A stretch of DNA of 64,000 nt, from assembly GCA_964511535.1 (NCBI GenBank), contig CAZEFW010000020.1, positions 15,273-79,272 of the forward strand, read 5' to 3'. The first letter of the stretch is position 1. Every line of letters starts with the position of its first letter. The DNA is from CAZCFB01 sp964511535. GTDB taxonomy: Bacteria > Myxococcota_A > Polyangia > GCA-2747355 > CAZCFB01. The notes below the pieces were generated by a model. That model made no database searches and had not been told where the DNA came from. It worked only from the letters and a program-made list of their open reading frames with translations. The translations under genes and the position numbers were made by a program. Positions 1 to 7,204 of this stretch are shown here, one piece after another.

Positions 1-270
1 CTGGTGGTGGCCTACGAGCCGGTTTGGGCCATCGGCACTGGAAAGGTGGCCACCACGGCCCAGGCCCAGGAGGTGCACGAGTACCTGCGCGGGCTGCTCA
101 AGGAGCACTACGAGGACGCCGGGGACGAGGTCAGGATTCAATACGGCGGCAGCGTGAAGGGCGACAACGCCAGCGGCTTGATGGCCCAGCCCGACATCGA
201 CGGCGCCCTGGTGGGCGGCGCGAGCCTGCAGGCCGAAAGCTTTGTTGACATTCTGAGATACAACCGCTAA
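1..270 (+). CDS. tpiA: Triosephosphate isomerase, 3' end only
   Basis: C-terminal 89 codons of triosephosphate isomerase, which interconverts dihydroxyacetone phosphate and glyceraldehyde 3-phosphate in cytosolic glycolysis and gluconeogenesis. The stretch AYEPVWAIGTGK carries the catalytic glutamate and the start of the flexible lid loop. IQYGGSVKGDN and GALVGGASL are the phosphate-binding turns of the last two barrel strands. The frame is open from base 1, so the 5' part lies outside the window. The stop is 13 bases before secG, the common tpiA-secG order, so the two are probably co-transcribed. The family assignment is firm. Confidence 0.97.
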   Translation: MVVAYEPVWAIGTGKVATTAQAQEVHEYLRGLLKEHYEDAGDEVRIQYGGSVKGDNASGLMAQPDIDGALVGGASLQAESFVDILRYNR

Positions 271-283
271 ATCTCTGCTCCTT

Positions 284-931
284 ATGGAAACCCTGGTTAC
301 AGTAGTTCACGTCTTCACCTGCCTCTTTCTGATCATCGTCATCCTGCTCCAGGCTGGGAAGGGTGGCGGCATGGGCGCGGCCTTCGGCGGCGGCGGCGGC
401 GGCGCAGTGTTTGGCGGCCGCGGCGCGGCCACCTTCCTGACCAAGCTCACTGCCATCATGGCCGGCGTCTTCATGCTGACCTCCATCACCCTGGCCTACT
501 TCGCGAGCCACCATGATGACGACAAGCTCAAGGCGAGGTCCGCCGAGATAGAGCGCAAGGCCAAGGAAGCCAAGGAAAAGCGCATGGCCGAGCGCAAGGC
601 CAAGGCGGCCAAGGAGAAGGCCGAGGCAGCCAAGAAGTCGGCCGACGAGGCCGGCGAGAAGGCAGCCGCGGCCGGCGCCGCAGCCGCGGGGGGCGCTGAG
701 CCCGCCGAGGGTGAGAAGCCCGCCGAGGGTGAGAAGCCCGCCGAGGGTGAGAAGCCCGCCGAGGGCGCAAAGCCTGCCGAAGGTGAGAAGCCCGCCGAGG
801 GTGCCAAGCCCGCCGAGGGCGCCAAGCCCGCAGAGGGCGCCAAGCCCGCCGAGGGTGAAAAGCCGGCCGAGCCCAAGGCCGAGCCCCAGCCCAAGCCGGA
901 GCCTCAGCCCAAGCCGGAGCCGAAGCCGTAG
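284..931 (+). CDS. secG: SecG translocon subunit with a long repetitive C-terminal tail
   Basis: SecG is the small subunit of the SecYEG inner-membrane protein channel. Residues 1-75 look like a normal SecG: a first membrane helix (about 3-22), a Gly-rich cytoplasmic loop with GKGGGMGAAFGGG, and a second helix (about 50-68). The protein is 215 residues, whereas SecG is usually around 75-130. The extra part is a Lys/Ala/Glu-rich, probably helical segment (about 76-138), nine copies of a PAEG(E/A)K hexapeptide (about 140-193) and a Pro/Lys/Glu tail. No clear Shine-Dalgarno site precedes the ATG, which fits translation coupled to tpiA. The SecG call is firm. The role of the tail is unknown. Confidence 0.9.
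   Translation: METLVTVVHVFTCLFLIIVILLQAGKGGGMGAAFGGGGGGAVFGGRGAATFLTKLTAIMAGVFMLTSITLAYFASHHDDDKLKARSAEIERKAKEAKEKRMAERKAKAAKEKAEAAKKSADEAGEKAAAAGAAAAGGAEPAEGEKPAEGEKPAEGEKPAEGAKPAEGEKPAEGAKPAEGAKPAEGAKPAEGEKPAEPKAEPQPKPEPQPKPEPKP
701..862 (+). repeat. Nine tandem 18-bp repeats inside secG
   Basis: Nine in-frame copies of an 18-bp unit of the type CCCGCCGAGGGTGAGAAG encode the PAEG(E/A)K hexapeptide in the SecG tail. The copies differ mainly at the fifth codon (GAG or GCG/GCC), so the array should be able to change length by slippage without breaking the frame. Confidence 0.9.
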
Positions 932-962
932 GGTTCAGGTCTCTCCCCTCTCCCCGGGGAGC

Positions 963-997
963 CATTTTCCTCAAGTCTCAAGCCTCGAGTCTCAAGC
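963..997 (+). repeat. Partial heptamer array (right-arm orientation) upstream of dapF
   Basis: Four or so degenerate copies of a CTCAAGYC-like heptamer lie between secG and dapF. They are in the same orientation as the right arm of the intergenic element found after dapF and again near 10.9 kb. No left arm is visible here, so this looks like a fragment of that repeat family. Confidence 0.55.
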
Positions 998-1040
998 CTT
1001 GCTACTATTGCGTCCGGACTTTCGGAAGCAAGCACTCGCC

Positions 1041-1940
1041 ATGTCACCTATCAAGATCCCCTTCACCAAGTACCACGGCATCGGTAACGACTTCGCGGTA
1101 ATCAACTGCCTCGATCAACCGGAACGAGAGGCGGCGCTGGCCGATCCCGGGACCGCCGCGGCCCTGTGCCATCGCCACACCGGCATCGGCGCTGACGGGC
1201 TGCTCCTGGTGCTGCCCCCGCTGCCTGGCAAGAGGTCCGATGTGGACGCGCGCATGCGGGTGATCAACGCTGACGGCTCCGAGGCCGAGATGTGCGGAAA
1301 CGGATTGCGCTGCGTGGCCAAGTATCTGCGCGACAGGATCGGCGACTTTCAGAGCGCTGACCGCCTCTTCATCGACACCGGCGCGGGTCTGTTGAGCTGC
1401 GAGCTGACCCTGGCCGACGACGGCCTGGTCTCCTCGGTGAAGGTGGACATGGGCCCGCCGCGGCAAGAGCCCGAGGCGCTGGGGCTGACGCTTCAGGAGC
1501 CGCTGATTGGCGCCGCTGTTTCCGCCGACGGCTTCCCGGAACGCCCCGCCACCGCGGTGAGCATGGGTAACCCGCACCTGATCTTCTTCGTGGACGACGA
1601 GGACCCGCGGGCGCTGGCCCTGGCCCACGGGCCGACCCTGGAACACCACGAGTGGTTCGCCAACCGGACCAACGTCGAGTTCGCTCGCTTCACCGGCGAA
1701 GACGAGCTCGAGCTGTGGGTCTGGGAGCGGGGCTGCGGGCTGACCCTCGCCTGCGGAACCGGCGCCTGCGCCACCGCCGCCGCCGCGGTGATCACCGGGC
1801 GCCACCCTGCGGCCGCGCCGCTGAAGGTGAACCTCCCCGGAGGCACCCTGACCATCGTGGTGCCGGCCGACATGTCATGTGTGTGGATGGACGGCCCGGC
1901 GGAGGAAGTCTACTGCGGATCGATTGAGATCAAAGCTTGA
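1041..1940 (+). CDS. dapF: Diaminopimelate epimerase
   Basis: Converts LL- to meso-diaminopimelate in the cytosol, supplying lysine and peptidoglycan synthesis. The ATG at 1041 gives a 299-residue protein, close to the family length, starting with KYHGIGNDF. The two catalytic cysteines are visible in MCGNGLRC (first half) and ACGTGAC (second half), the pseudo-symmetric arrangement of this PLP-independent epimerase. The open frame extends upstream to 711, but that part only reads the secG repeats in another frame and is not real. The stop codon forms part of the first unit of a heptamer repeat array. It follows secG by 109 bases on the same strand. Confidence 0.96.
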   Translation: MSPIKIPFTKYHGIGNDFAVINCLDQPEREAALADPGTAAALCHRHTGIGADGLLLVLPPLPGKRSDVDARMRVINADGSEAEMCGNGLRCVAKYLRDRIGDFQSADRLFIDTGAGLLSCELTLADDGLVSSVKVDMGPPRQEPEALGLTLQEPLIGAAVSADGFPERPATAVSMGNPHLIFFVDDEDPRALALAHGPTLEHHEWFANRTNVEFARFTGEDELELWVWERGCGLTLACGTGACATAAAAVITGRHPAAAPLKVNLPGGTLTIVVPADMSCVWMDGPAEEVYCGSIEIKA

Positions 1941-2010
1941 GACTTGAGACTTGAGGCTTGAGGGGCGAGTGTCCGGGGCTATTCACCCTCAAGCCTCACA
2001 GCCTCACAGC
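1934..2010. repeat. Heptamer repeat element with inverted arms between dapF and the carboxypeptidase gene
   Basis: The left arm (1934-1964) is a run of GRCTTGA heptamers. The right arm (1986-2010) holds CTCAAGC and CTCACAG units in the opposite sense. GGCTTGAGGG (1955-1964) and CCCTCAAGCC (1986-1995) are perfectly complementary, giving a 10-bp stem with a 21-base loop containing GCGAGTGTCC. A near-identical loop core, GCAAGTGTCC, occurs at 10902-10911. The element sits between convergent genes, which suits a bidirectional terminator, but no T tract follows, so that role is inferred. Confidence 0.75.
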
Positions 2011-2027
2011 CTCAAGCCAGGCGCGCG

Positions 2028-3875
2028 TCAGCGCGCCAACGCCACCTCGTCGCGCATCGCCATACCCTTGGCGTAGCGCGCCAGGAGCTCGGCGATTCGG
2101 TCCATGCGCTGCCGAACAGCCCTCTTGGCCGTCCCGTTGACCAGCAGCGAGAACACCAGCGCCTGTTTGACCCCCTCCCCCTCCACATACCCACTCAGAG
2201 CCAGCACGTTGCCCAGGGTGCCCGTCTTGCCCTTGACCACCCCCTCGGCCGCGGTGCCGCGTAGGCGGCGGCTCAGGGAGCCTGCTTTGCCCGCAACTGC
2301 CAGGCTGGGCAGCAGCCGCTTGCGCAGCTTCTTGTCGCTGTAGACCTTGCGCAGCAGGGCGATCATGGTGTTGGCGCTCACCCTGGACGAGCGGTGCAGG
2401 CCGGAGCCGTTGCCCTGGCGGTACCCCTCGACGCCGATCCCCTTGAGCGCAGCGTTCAGCCGCGCGAGCCCGCGCTTCCAGGTGTCGCCCGGCTTCTTGT
2501 CGGCCCCCATGCGCCCCATGGCTCGCACCAGGTTCTCGGCGGCCAGGTTGCAGCTGTTCTGGTTGGTGCGCGCCAGCACCGCCCCGAGGCTGTGCTCGGT
2601 GGACGCCACCACCCGCGCCTTTTTGGGCGCCCTGCCCTTGCGCACCGTGCCGAGCACCAGCACGCCCCGGTCCCGCAGGGCTCGCCGCAGCGCCCAGCCC
2701 GCGTTGAGGCCGGGATCGTACACGGCCAGCCGCCGCACCCTGGGTGACGCCTTGCGCCCCATGGTGCCGGAGATGGTGAGCCACATGGTGGAGCCCTCAT
2801 GGGTCCGGCTGATGCGGATGTTCGACCTGCGCGCCGCCTTGCCCTTGCGGGCCCGGGAGAACCGCACCCGCTTGCGCACCTTGACGTAGTCCGAGGGCGG
2901 GTAGACGTCCACGCGGGGGTACCGTCTCCCCTTCGGCGCGCTCACCTTGACCACAACGGCGTTGTAATCCACGTTCACCGCCCCGGAGGTGGGCCGGTAG
3001 CGCGAGCCATCGGCGAATGAGGAGAACCCCGGAGCCAGCCGCTTGCGGTCCAGGTACGAGTCGTCCACCACCACGCCGCGCACGCTGCGCACCCCGCGCG
3101 CCTTGGCCCGACGAGCCAGGGCGACGATGTGGTGACCGCGCAGCACCGGATCGCCAGTCCCCGACAGGTAAACTGGCCCGCCCCTGCGCCCCACGGACAC
3201 CCGGGTGACGAAGCGGTACTTGCCAGGCAGGGTCAGGGCAGCCGCCGTGGCGGTGAGCAGCTTGGCGTTGGACGCGGGAACCCGCGCAGCATCAGCTTCC
3301 CACGAGACGAGGGGCTCCCCCTCCATGGGCGCCACCACCATCGAGACCTTGCCCTTGGCCTCGCGGATGTAGTCGAGCTGCCGGCTGATCATCAGGTTCA
3401 GCTCCTCGAGCCGGGCCTGCAACCGGGCCTTGTCCCCGTCCTCGGGGGTGGTGGCTTCGGTCTCGGGCACCAGCGCATCGCCCTCGGCCGGGTCCTCGGG
3501 GGACGGCGCCGCCGCGCTCATGGCGGCCTGCTCCGCCGCCCGGATTAGCTCTGCGGCGGTGGCCTGCACCCGCTGCTCTGCTTGCTCGATCTCCTCGTCC
3601 GAGAGCGGCTCGGGCGCCGCCTCTTCGGCCGGGGCCGCTGACTCGGGCGCCCTGTCCGCTGCTGGAGCCTGCTTTGTGTCCTCCGGAGTGGCTTCCGAGG
3701 ACTTTTCCGGGAGCTTGCCCTGCTTGACGCTCAGGACAGGCGGCAGCGGCTGTGGTCCAACGACCACCTCCTTGTACTCGACTTCTTTCTGCTTTTTAGG
3801 ATTCGCGGCTGCTGGATTGGACAGCGCGAGGGTGATGATGATCAGGGTGAGGAGGCTTGTCTTGGAATGTCCCAT
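2028..3875 (-). CDS. dacB: D-alanyl-D-alanine carboxypeptidase/endopeptidase, PBP4 (DacB) type
   Basis: Class C-type low-molecular-weight penicillin-binding protein that trims or cuts peptidoglycan cross-links in the periplasm. The three active-site motifs are present in order: SNAK (Ser202-Lys205), SCN (441-443) and KTG (550-552). As usual for PBP4, a large inserted domain separates the first two. An N-terminal signal peptide (about 1-25) is followed by an unusually long Pro/Ala/Glu-rich and then helical stretch (about 30-165) before the catalytic fold, which makes the protein 615 residues against roughly 480 for DacB. No good Shine-Dalgarno site precedes the ATG. The leader contains two copies of a 30-bp direct repeat. 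Confidence 0.9.
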   Translation of the reverse strand: MGHSKTSLLTLIIITLALSNPAAANPKKQKEVEYKEVVVGPQPLPPVLSVKQGKLPEKSSEATPEDTKQAPAADRAPESAAPAEEAAPEPLSDEEIEQAEQRVQATAAELIRAAEQAAMSAAAPSPEDPAEGDALVPETEATTPEDGDKARLQARLEELNLMISRQLDYIREAKGKVSMVVAPMEGEPLVSWEADAARVPASNAKLLTATAAALTLPGKYRFVTRVSVGRRGGPVYLSGTGDPVLRGHHIVALARRAKARGVRSVRGVVVDDSYLDRKRLAPGFSSFADGSRYRPTSGAVNVDYNAVVVKVSAPKGRRYPRVDVYPPSDYVKVRKRVRFSRARKGKAARRSNIRISRTHEGSTMWLTISGTMGRKASPRVRRLAVYDPGLNAGWALRRALRDRGVLVLGTVRKGRAPKKARVVASTEHSLGAVLARTNQNSCNLAAENLVRAMGRMGADKKPGDTWKRGLARLNAALKGIGVEGYRQGNGSGLHRSSRVSANTMIALLRKVYSDKKLRKRLLPSLAVAGKAGSLSRRLRGTAAEGVVKGKTGTLGNVLALSGYVEGEGVKQALVFSLLVNGTAKRAVRQRMDRIAELLARYAKGMAMRDEVALAR

Positions 3876-3916
3876 GAATCCAGATTTTCACGGGACGGGG
3901 AGGCGGGCAAAAAATC

Positions 3917-3989
3917 AACCCGGTTAGTTCAGCGGGAGGACACAAAATTAACCCGGTTAGTTCAGCGGGAGGACACAAATGAACCCGGT
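3917..3989. repeat. Two 30-bp direct repeats plus a third partial copy, resembling a tRNA D arm
   Basis: Copies at 3917-3946 and 3950-3979 are identical. Each contains GGTTAGTTCAGCGGGAGGAC, and a third fragment (AACCCGGT) lies at 3982-3989. GTTC-AGCGGGA-GGAC can fold as a four-base stem with loop, with the spacing of a tRNA D arm (T8, A9, GTTC stem). No anticodon arm, T arm or acceptor partner follows, so it is not a tRNA gene. It lies upstream of the carboxypeptidase start on the minus strand and could be an operator or a tRNA-derived fragment. Confidence 0.85.
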
Positions 3990-4011
3990 CAGGAGAGGCA
4001 GGCAGGCCCTA

Positions 4012-4644
4012 CTACTTCTTTTCCTTGGCCTTTTCCGGGTCCTCGTTCATGACGGACAGCGTCCCACTCTCGTCGTCGAACTCCTCGTGCTTCACCGTCA
4101 ATCCGGTGGTGCCCTTGAGCCCGCCGGCGTAGGCGGTGATCTCGGTCTTGCCCTCGGTGAGCGACTTGACGTTGCCGAACTTGTCCACCTTGGCCACCTC
4201 GGGGTTGCTGGAGGACCAGCGAACCCCGCCGGCCAGGATCGGCTTGCCGCGGTCGTTGATCACCGTGGCCTTGTAGCCGCGGGTGACCCCGAGCATCATC
4301 CAGTGGTTGCTCGGGTCGATGACCACCTTGGCCGGGATCTGCAGCGAGATCTCGACCTCCTTGGCGTACCCACCGGCGGTGACGAGGATGGTGGCGAGGC
4401 CCGACTGCACGCCCCGCACCAGGCCCGTGGGGCTCACCGTGGCCATGGTCGGGGTCATGCTCTTGTACGAGATCTCCTTGACGGTGATCTCGTTGCCGTT
4501 GCGGTCCAGAGGCTTGATCTGGAGCTGCAGCGTGCCGCCTTTCTTGTCGATGAGCAGGTTGTCAGGGCCGATCTCGAGGCTTTCTGGAGTGGCCTGACAC
4601 CCGGCCAGGAGCAATGCGAGGGAGGGGAGCAGAGCGCGGAGCAT
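4012..4644 (-). CDS. Lipoprotein with Ig-like (BIG2-type) domains, in the ExbB/ExbD cluster
   Basis: A 210-residue lipoprotein with lipobox LLLAGC near the N terminus, predicted to be lipidated after Sec export. The remainder reads as two Ig-like segments with BIG2 hallmarks: a first around residues 30-105 (MATVSPTGLVRGVQSG) and a second around 110-195 (WSSSNPEVAKVDKFGNVKSL). The tail is acidic and lysine-rich. The start at 4644 is chosen because AAAGGAG lies seven bases upstream and a complete signal peptide follows. A longer frame to 4887 only overlaps the upstream gene. It starts four bases after the ExbB-ExbD fusion gene ends, so it is very likely co-translated and may be an envelope partner of that motor. 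Confidence 0.8.
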   Translation of the reverse strand: MLRALLPSLALLLAGCQATPESLEIGPDNLLIDKKGGTLQLQIKPLDRNGNEITVKEISYKSMTPTMATVSPTGLVRGVQSGLATILVTAGGYAKEVEISLQIPAKVVIDPSNHWMMLGVTRGYKATVINDRGKPILAGGVRWSSSNPEVAKVDKFGNVKSLTEGKTEITAYAGGLKGTTGLTVKHEEFDDESGTLSVMNEDPEKAKEKK

Positions 4645-4648
4645 GGTG

Positions 4649-5887
4649 CTACTCCTTTGCCGCGCCCTCATCGGACACCTTCTGGCTGACCGCGAAGTGC
4701 ACGTTGGAGTACTCGGCCAGACCGCAGGAGTACATGATCTTCTTGATGATCTTGAAGTCCACGTTCTGGTCGCACTGTACGATGACCTCACCCGGGAACT
4801 GCTGGTCCGGGTTGAACCGCTTCCACTGGTGCTTGGCCACGTCCAGCTTCTCGGTGAGCTTGGCGATCTTCCAGTCCGGGCTGTCATCTTCCATGAGCTC
4901 CCGGGCGGTTGAGACCTCGTAGCCGTCCAGGGTGATCACGCCGCCCAGGGGATCGTCCTCCGGGTAGGAGATGGAGATAACAGGCGCACGCTCCAGCTTC
5001 TCCACCTTCTCGGCGAAGGGCAGCTTGAGGTCCTTGGATACGAACAGGATCTCGCCGGACGCAGAGAAGGTCATCAGCAGGAAGATGAGCACCACGATGA
5101 ACATGTCGATCATCGGGGTGAGCTGCAGGCTGGCGAAGGTGCTCTTCTTGCCGTGGTGTCCGCCGCCATGGGCCCCGGTGAACAGGCCCACGTGGGTCTT
5201 GAGGTGCGAGCCGGGCGCGCCGATGGGGTGCGGATGGTTGGGGCGCGAAGCAAAGTCAGGCTGCTGAGCCCGCCAGAGGCGCACAGCGCGCAGGCTGTTG
5301 TAGTTGATCTCGTCCAGGATGCTCTGGGTCAAGCCGTTGAGGATGGAGAACCCGAGCAGGGCCAGGATGCCGGTGAGCAGACCGAAGGCGGTGCAGTTCA
5401 TCGCCTCGCTGATGCCTGCGGCCAGCATGGTCGCCTTGTCCGCTGCCTCCTCCCCCGCCACACCGGCGAAGGACTTGATCAGGCCAGTGATGGTACCGAG
5501 CAGTCCGGCCAGCGTGGCCACGTTGCCCAGCAGCGCGAGGTAGCCGGTGCGCTTCTCGATGAAGGGAAGCTCGCCGTAGGCCGACTCGTCCATCTTGGCC
5601 AGCAGCCAGAACTCGCCGCCGCCCGATGCCTCCAGCCCAGAGCCCACGATACGGGACAGGGGCCGGTTGGTGGTCTGACACAGAGAGACCGCCCCGTTGA
5701 TGTCGCCGGACTGGATGAACCCGGCCAGCTTGGAGATGAAGTCGCGAGCGTCGAAAGACGCCCGGGTGAGCACGATGGCTCGCTCGACGATAAGGGCAAG
5801 GGAGACGATGAGAATGACCAGGATCGGCCACATCCCCCATCCGCCCTCCTTGAAGGCTTCTGCAACGCTATGAAATAATTCACCCAT
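4649..5887 (-). CDS. ExbB/TolQ-ExbD/TolR fusion protein
   Basis: A single 412-residue ORF joins two normally separate proton-channel subunits. Residues 1-205 are ExbB/TolQ-like: the N-terminal EGGWGMWPIL helix (about 18-38), then two later helices (about 115-140 and 160-185) with GTITGLIKSFAG and GISEAMNCTAFGL. A His/Gly-rich linker (about 212-248) leads to an ExbD/TolR module with one helix (about 256-277) containing the conserved proton-path aspartate, Asp261 in LTPMIDM, followed by a periplasmic domain. GAGGAGG lies seven bases upstream of the ATG. Separate ExbB and ExbD assemble with unequal stoichiometry, about 5:2, so a covalent 1:1 unit is unusual. Neighbouring free ExbB genes could dilute it. 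A sequencing frameshift is not suggested, because no alternative ExbD start is visible. Confidence 0.9.
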   Translation of the reverse strand: MGELFHSVAEAFKEGGWGMWPILVILIVSLALIVERAIVLTRASFDARDFISKLAGFIQSGDINGAVSLCQTTNRPLSRIVGSGLEASGGGEFWLLAKMDESAYGELPFIEKRTGYLALLGNVATLAGLLGTITGLIKSFAGVAGEEAADKATMLAAGISEAMNCTAFGLLTGILALLGFSILNGLTQSILDEINYNSLRAVRLWRAQQPDFASRPNHPHPIGAPGSHLKTHVGLFTGAHGGGHHGKKSTFASLQLTPMIDMFIVVLIFLLMTFSASGEILFVSKDLKLPFAEKVEKLERAPVISISYPEDDPLGGVITLDGYEVSTARELMEDDSPDWKIAKLTEKLDVAKHQWKRFNPDQQFPGEVIVQCDQNVDFKIIKKIMYSCGLAEYSNVHFAVSQKVSDEGAAKE

Positions 5888-5899
5888 TTGCGAGCCTCC

Positions 5900-6379
5900 T
5901 CACAACGCCGCGCCAGCGTCACTCACCTGAATCTGGGTGAAGTGCTGGGCAAGGGCGACGTCCATCGCCTTGATGAGAAACTTGTATTTGATGCCGTCTT
6001 CGGCAGCGATGGTGATGTCTTCCTTCTTGGGCAGGCGCGTCTTGATCTCCCGAAGCTGTTTGCCCAGCTTCTCGGTATCATAGATGTCGCCCTGCTTGGG
6101 GACCACGAGCCGCTCACCGCCAGCGGTGATGGTGTAGCCATCCTCGCCCACCAGTACCACCACCTTCACGCGCAGCTCCGGCGGCTGATCCTCTCGCTTC
6201 TCTGCCGCCGAGCCCTTGCCCTTCTGGCTCACCTTGATGCGCGCCATCTGGGTCCACACAGCCGTGATCAGCAGGAAGCAGATGTTCACGATCAATAGGT
6301 CGATGAACGGGATCAGGTTCAGCTCGGAATCAAGGGACTTTTTTCCGCCCTTTCCTCCAGTATCAATGGAAACGCCCAT
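5900..6379 (-). CDS. ExbD/TolR-family proton-channel subunit
   Basis: A 159-residue ExbD/TolR-type protein: a short cytoplasmic N terminus, one membrane helix (about 20-42) with the conserved aspartate in NLIPFIDLLIV, and a periplasmic domain ending in a segment typical of the TolR fold. In this family the aspartate couples proton flow to movement of the envelope partner. AAGGAGG stands six bases before the ATG. It lies 12 bases upstream of the ExbB-ExbD fusion gene and downstream of a free ExbB gene on the same strand, so it belongs to the same transcript. The partner (TonB, TolA or other) cannot be told from sequence. Confidence 0.9.
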   Translation of the reverse strand: MGVSIDTGGKGGKKSLDSELNLIPFIDLLIVNICFLLITAVWTQMARIKVSQKGKGSAAEKREDQPPELRVKVVVLVGEDGYTITAGGERLVVPKQGDIYDTEKLGKQLREIKTRLPKKEDITIAAEDGIKYKFLIKAMDVALAQHFTQIQVSDAGAAL

Positions 6380-6446
6380 TGGGCTCCTCCTTGTCCAGGC
6401 GCCGGCGCGCTCCTAAATGACAGGAACGGGCCAGCGGACGGGACGG

Positions 6447-7094
6447 CTACACCTGGGGCGGAGCCGCCTGGCGCGAGCCGCTGATCAGGTTCATCACCTG
6501 CGCGCTGACCTCGTCGATATCATCCAGCAGCGCCTGGGTCCGGCCGTTGAGGACGGAGAACCCGAGCAGCGAGATGATGCCCACGCCGAGCCCAAAGGCG
6601 GTGCAGTTCATGGCCTCGGAGATGCCGGCCGCGAGCAGCGTCGCCTTCTGGGACGGGTCGACGCCCGCGACACCCGCGAACGACTTGATCAGACCGGTGA
6701 TGGTCCCGAGCAGGCCGGCCAGGGTGGCCACATTCCCGATCATGGCCAGGTAACCGGTGCGCTTCTCGATGAGGGGCTTCTCCTTGAGGGCCGTCTCGTC
6801 CATGGCCGCCTGGACCTCGGCGTCAGGGCGGTTGACCTTCATCAGGCCCGCCTGAACGATGCGTGTCATCGGCTTGGAGGTGCCGCTGCAGACCTTGATC
6901 GCCTGGGCCACATTGCCCTGGGCGATGAGCTTCTGCATCAGGCCGATGAACTGCCGCTTGTCGATGCCCGCCCGGAACAAGTAGACGGTGCGCTCGACGA
7001 TGATGCCGAAGCTGAAGATGGAGAGGATGAGGATAGGCCACATCCCCCAGCCGCCTTCCTTGAATGCTTCATTCATGTGCTGGATGAACCCCAT
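6447..7094 (-). CDS. ExbB/TolQ-family proton-channel protein
   Basis: A 215-residue inner-membrane protein with the three-helix ExbB/TolQ plan: helix 1 with EGGWGMWPILIL (about 14-36), then helices 2 and 3 around GTITGLIKSFAGVAG and GISEAMNCTAFGLGVG. It is closely related to the ExbB half of the fusion at 4649-5887 and to the next gene upstream (7205-8032). All three share the EGGWGMWPIL and GISEAMNCTAFG motifs, so the set arose by local duplication. GGAGG is nine bases before the ATG. It precedes the ExbD gene by 67 bases and probably forms channels with that ExbD and the fusion. Confidence 0.9.
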   Translation of the reverse strand: MGFIQHMNEAFKEGGWGMWPILILSIFSFGIIVERTVYLFRAGIDKRQFIGLMQKLIAQGNVAQAIKVCSGTSKPMTRIVQAGLMKVNRPDAEVQAAMDETALKEKPLIEKRTGYLAMIGNVATLAGLLGTITGLIKSFAGVAGVDPSQKATLLAAGISEAMNCTAFGLGVGIISLLGFSVLNGRTQALLDDIDEVSAQVMNLISGSRQAAPPQV

Positions 7095-7204
7095 TTGGTT
7101 CTACCTCCTGGCCGCGTGGGCCAACTAGTTGCCGTTAGGCGTCCTCGAGAGTCTTGGTTCTATGGATATCGTTCTCTATCAATTCAGTTCTTCGTTCCGT
7201 CGGC

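Noticed and set aside
496..894. Antisense Ser/Pro/Ala-rich ORF opposite secG
   Set aside because: It is a mirror of the secG repeat array on the other strand, with no family features.
711..1040. In-frame upstream extension of dapF with Arg/Ser/Pro-rich repeats
   Set aside because: It only reads the secG 18-bp repeats in a different frame. The real DapF begins with a family-typical KYHGIGNDF segment at 1041.
3917..3989. tRNA gene
   Set aside because: Only a D-arm-like piece is present. There is no anticodon arm, T arm or acceptor stem in either direction.
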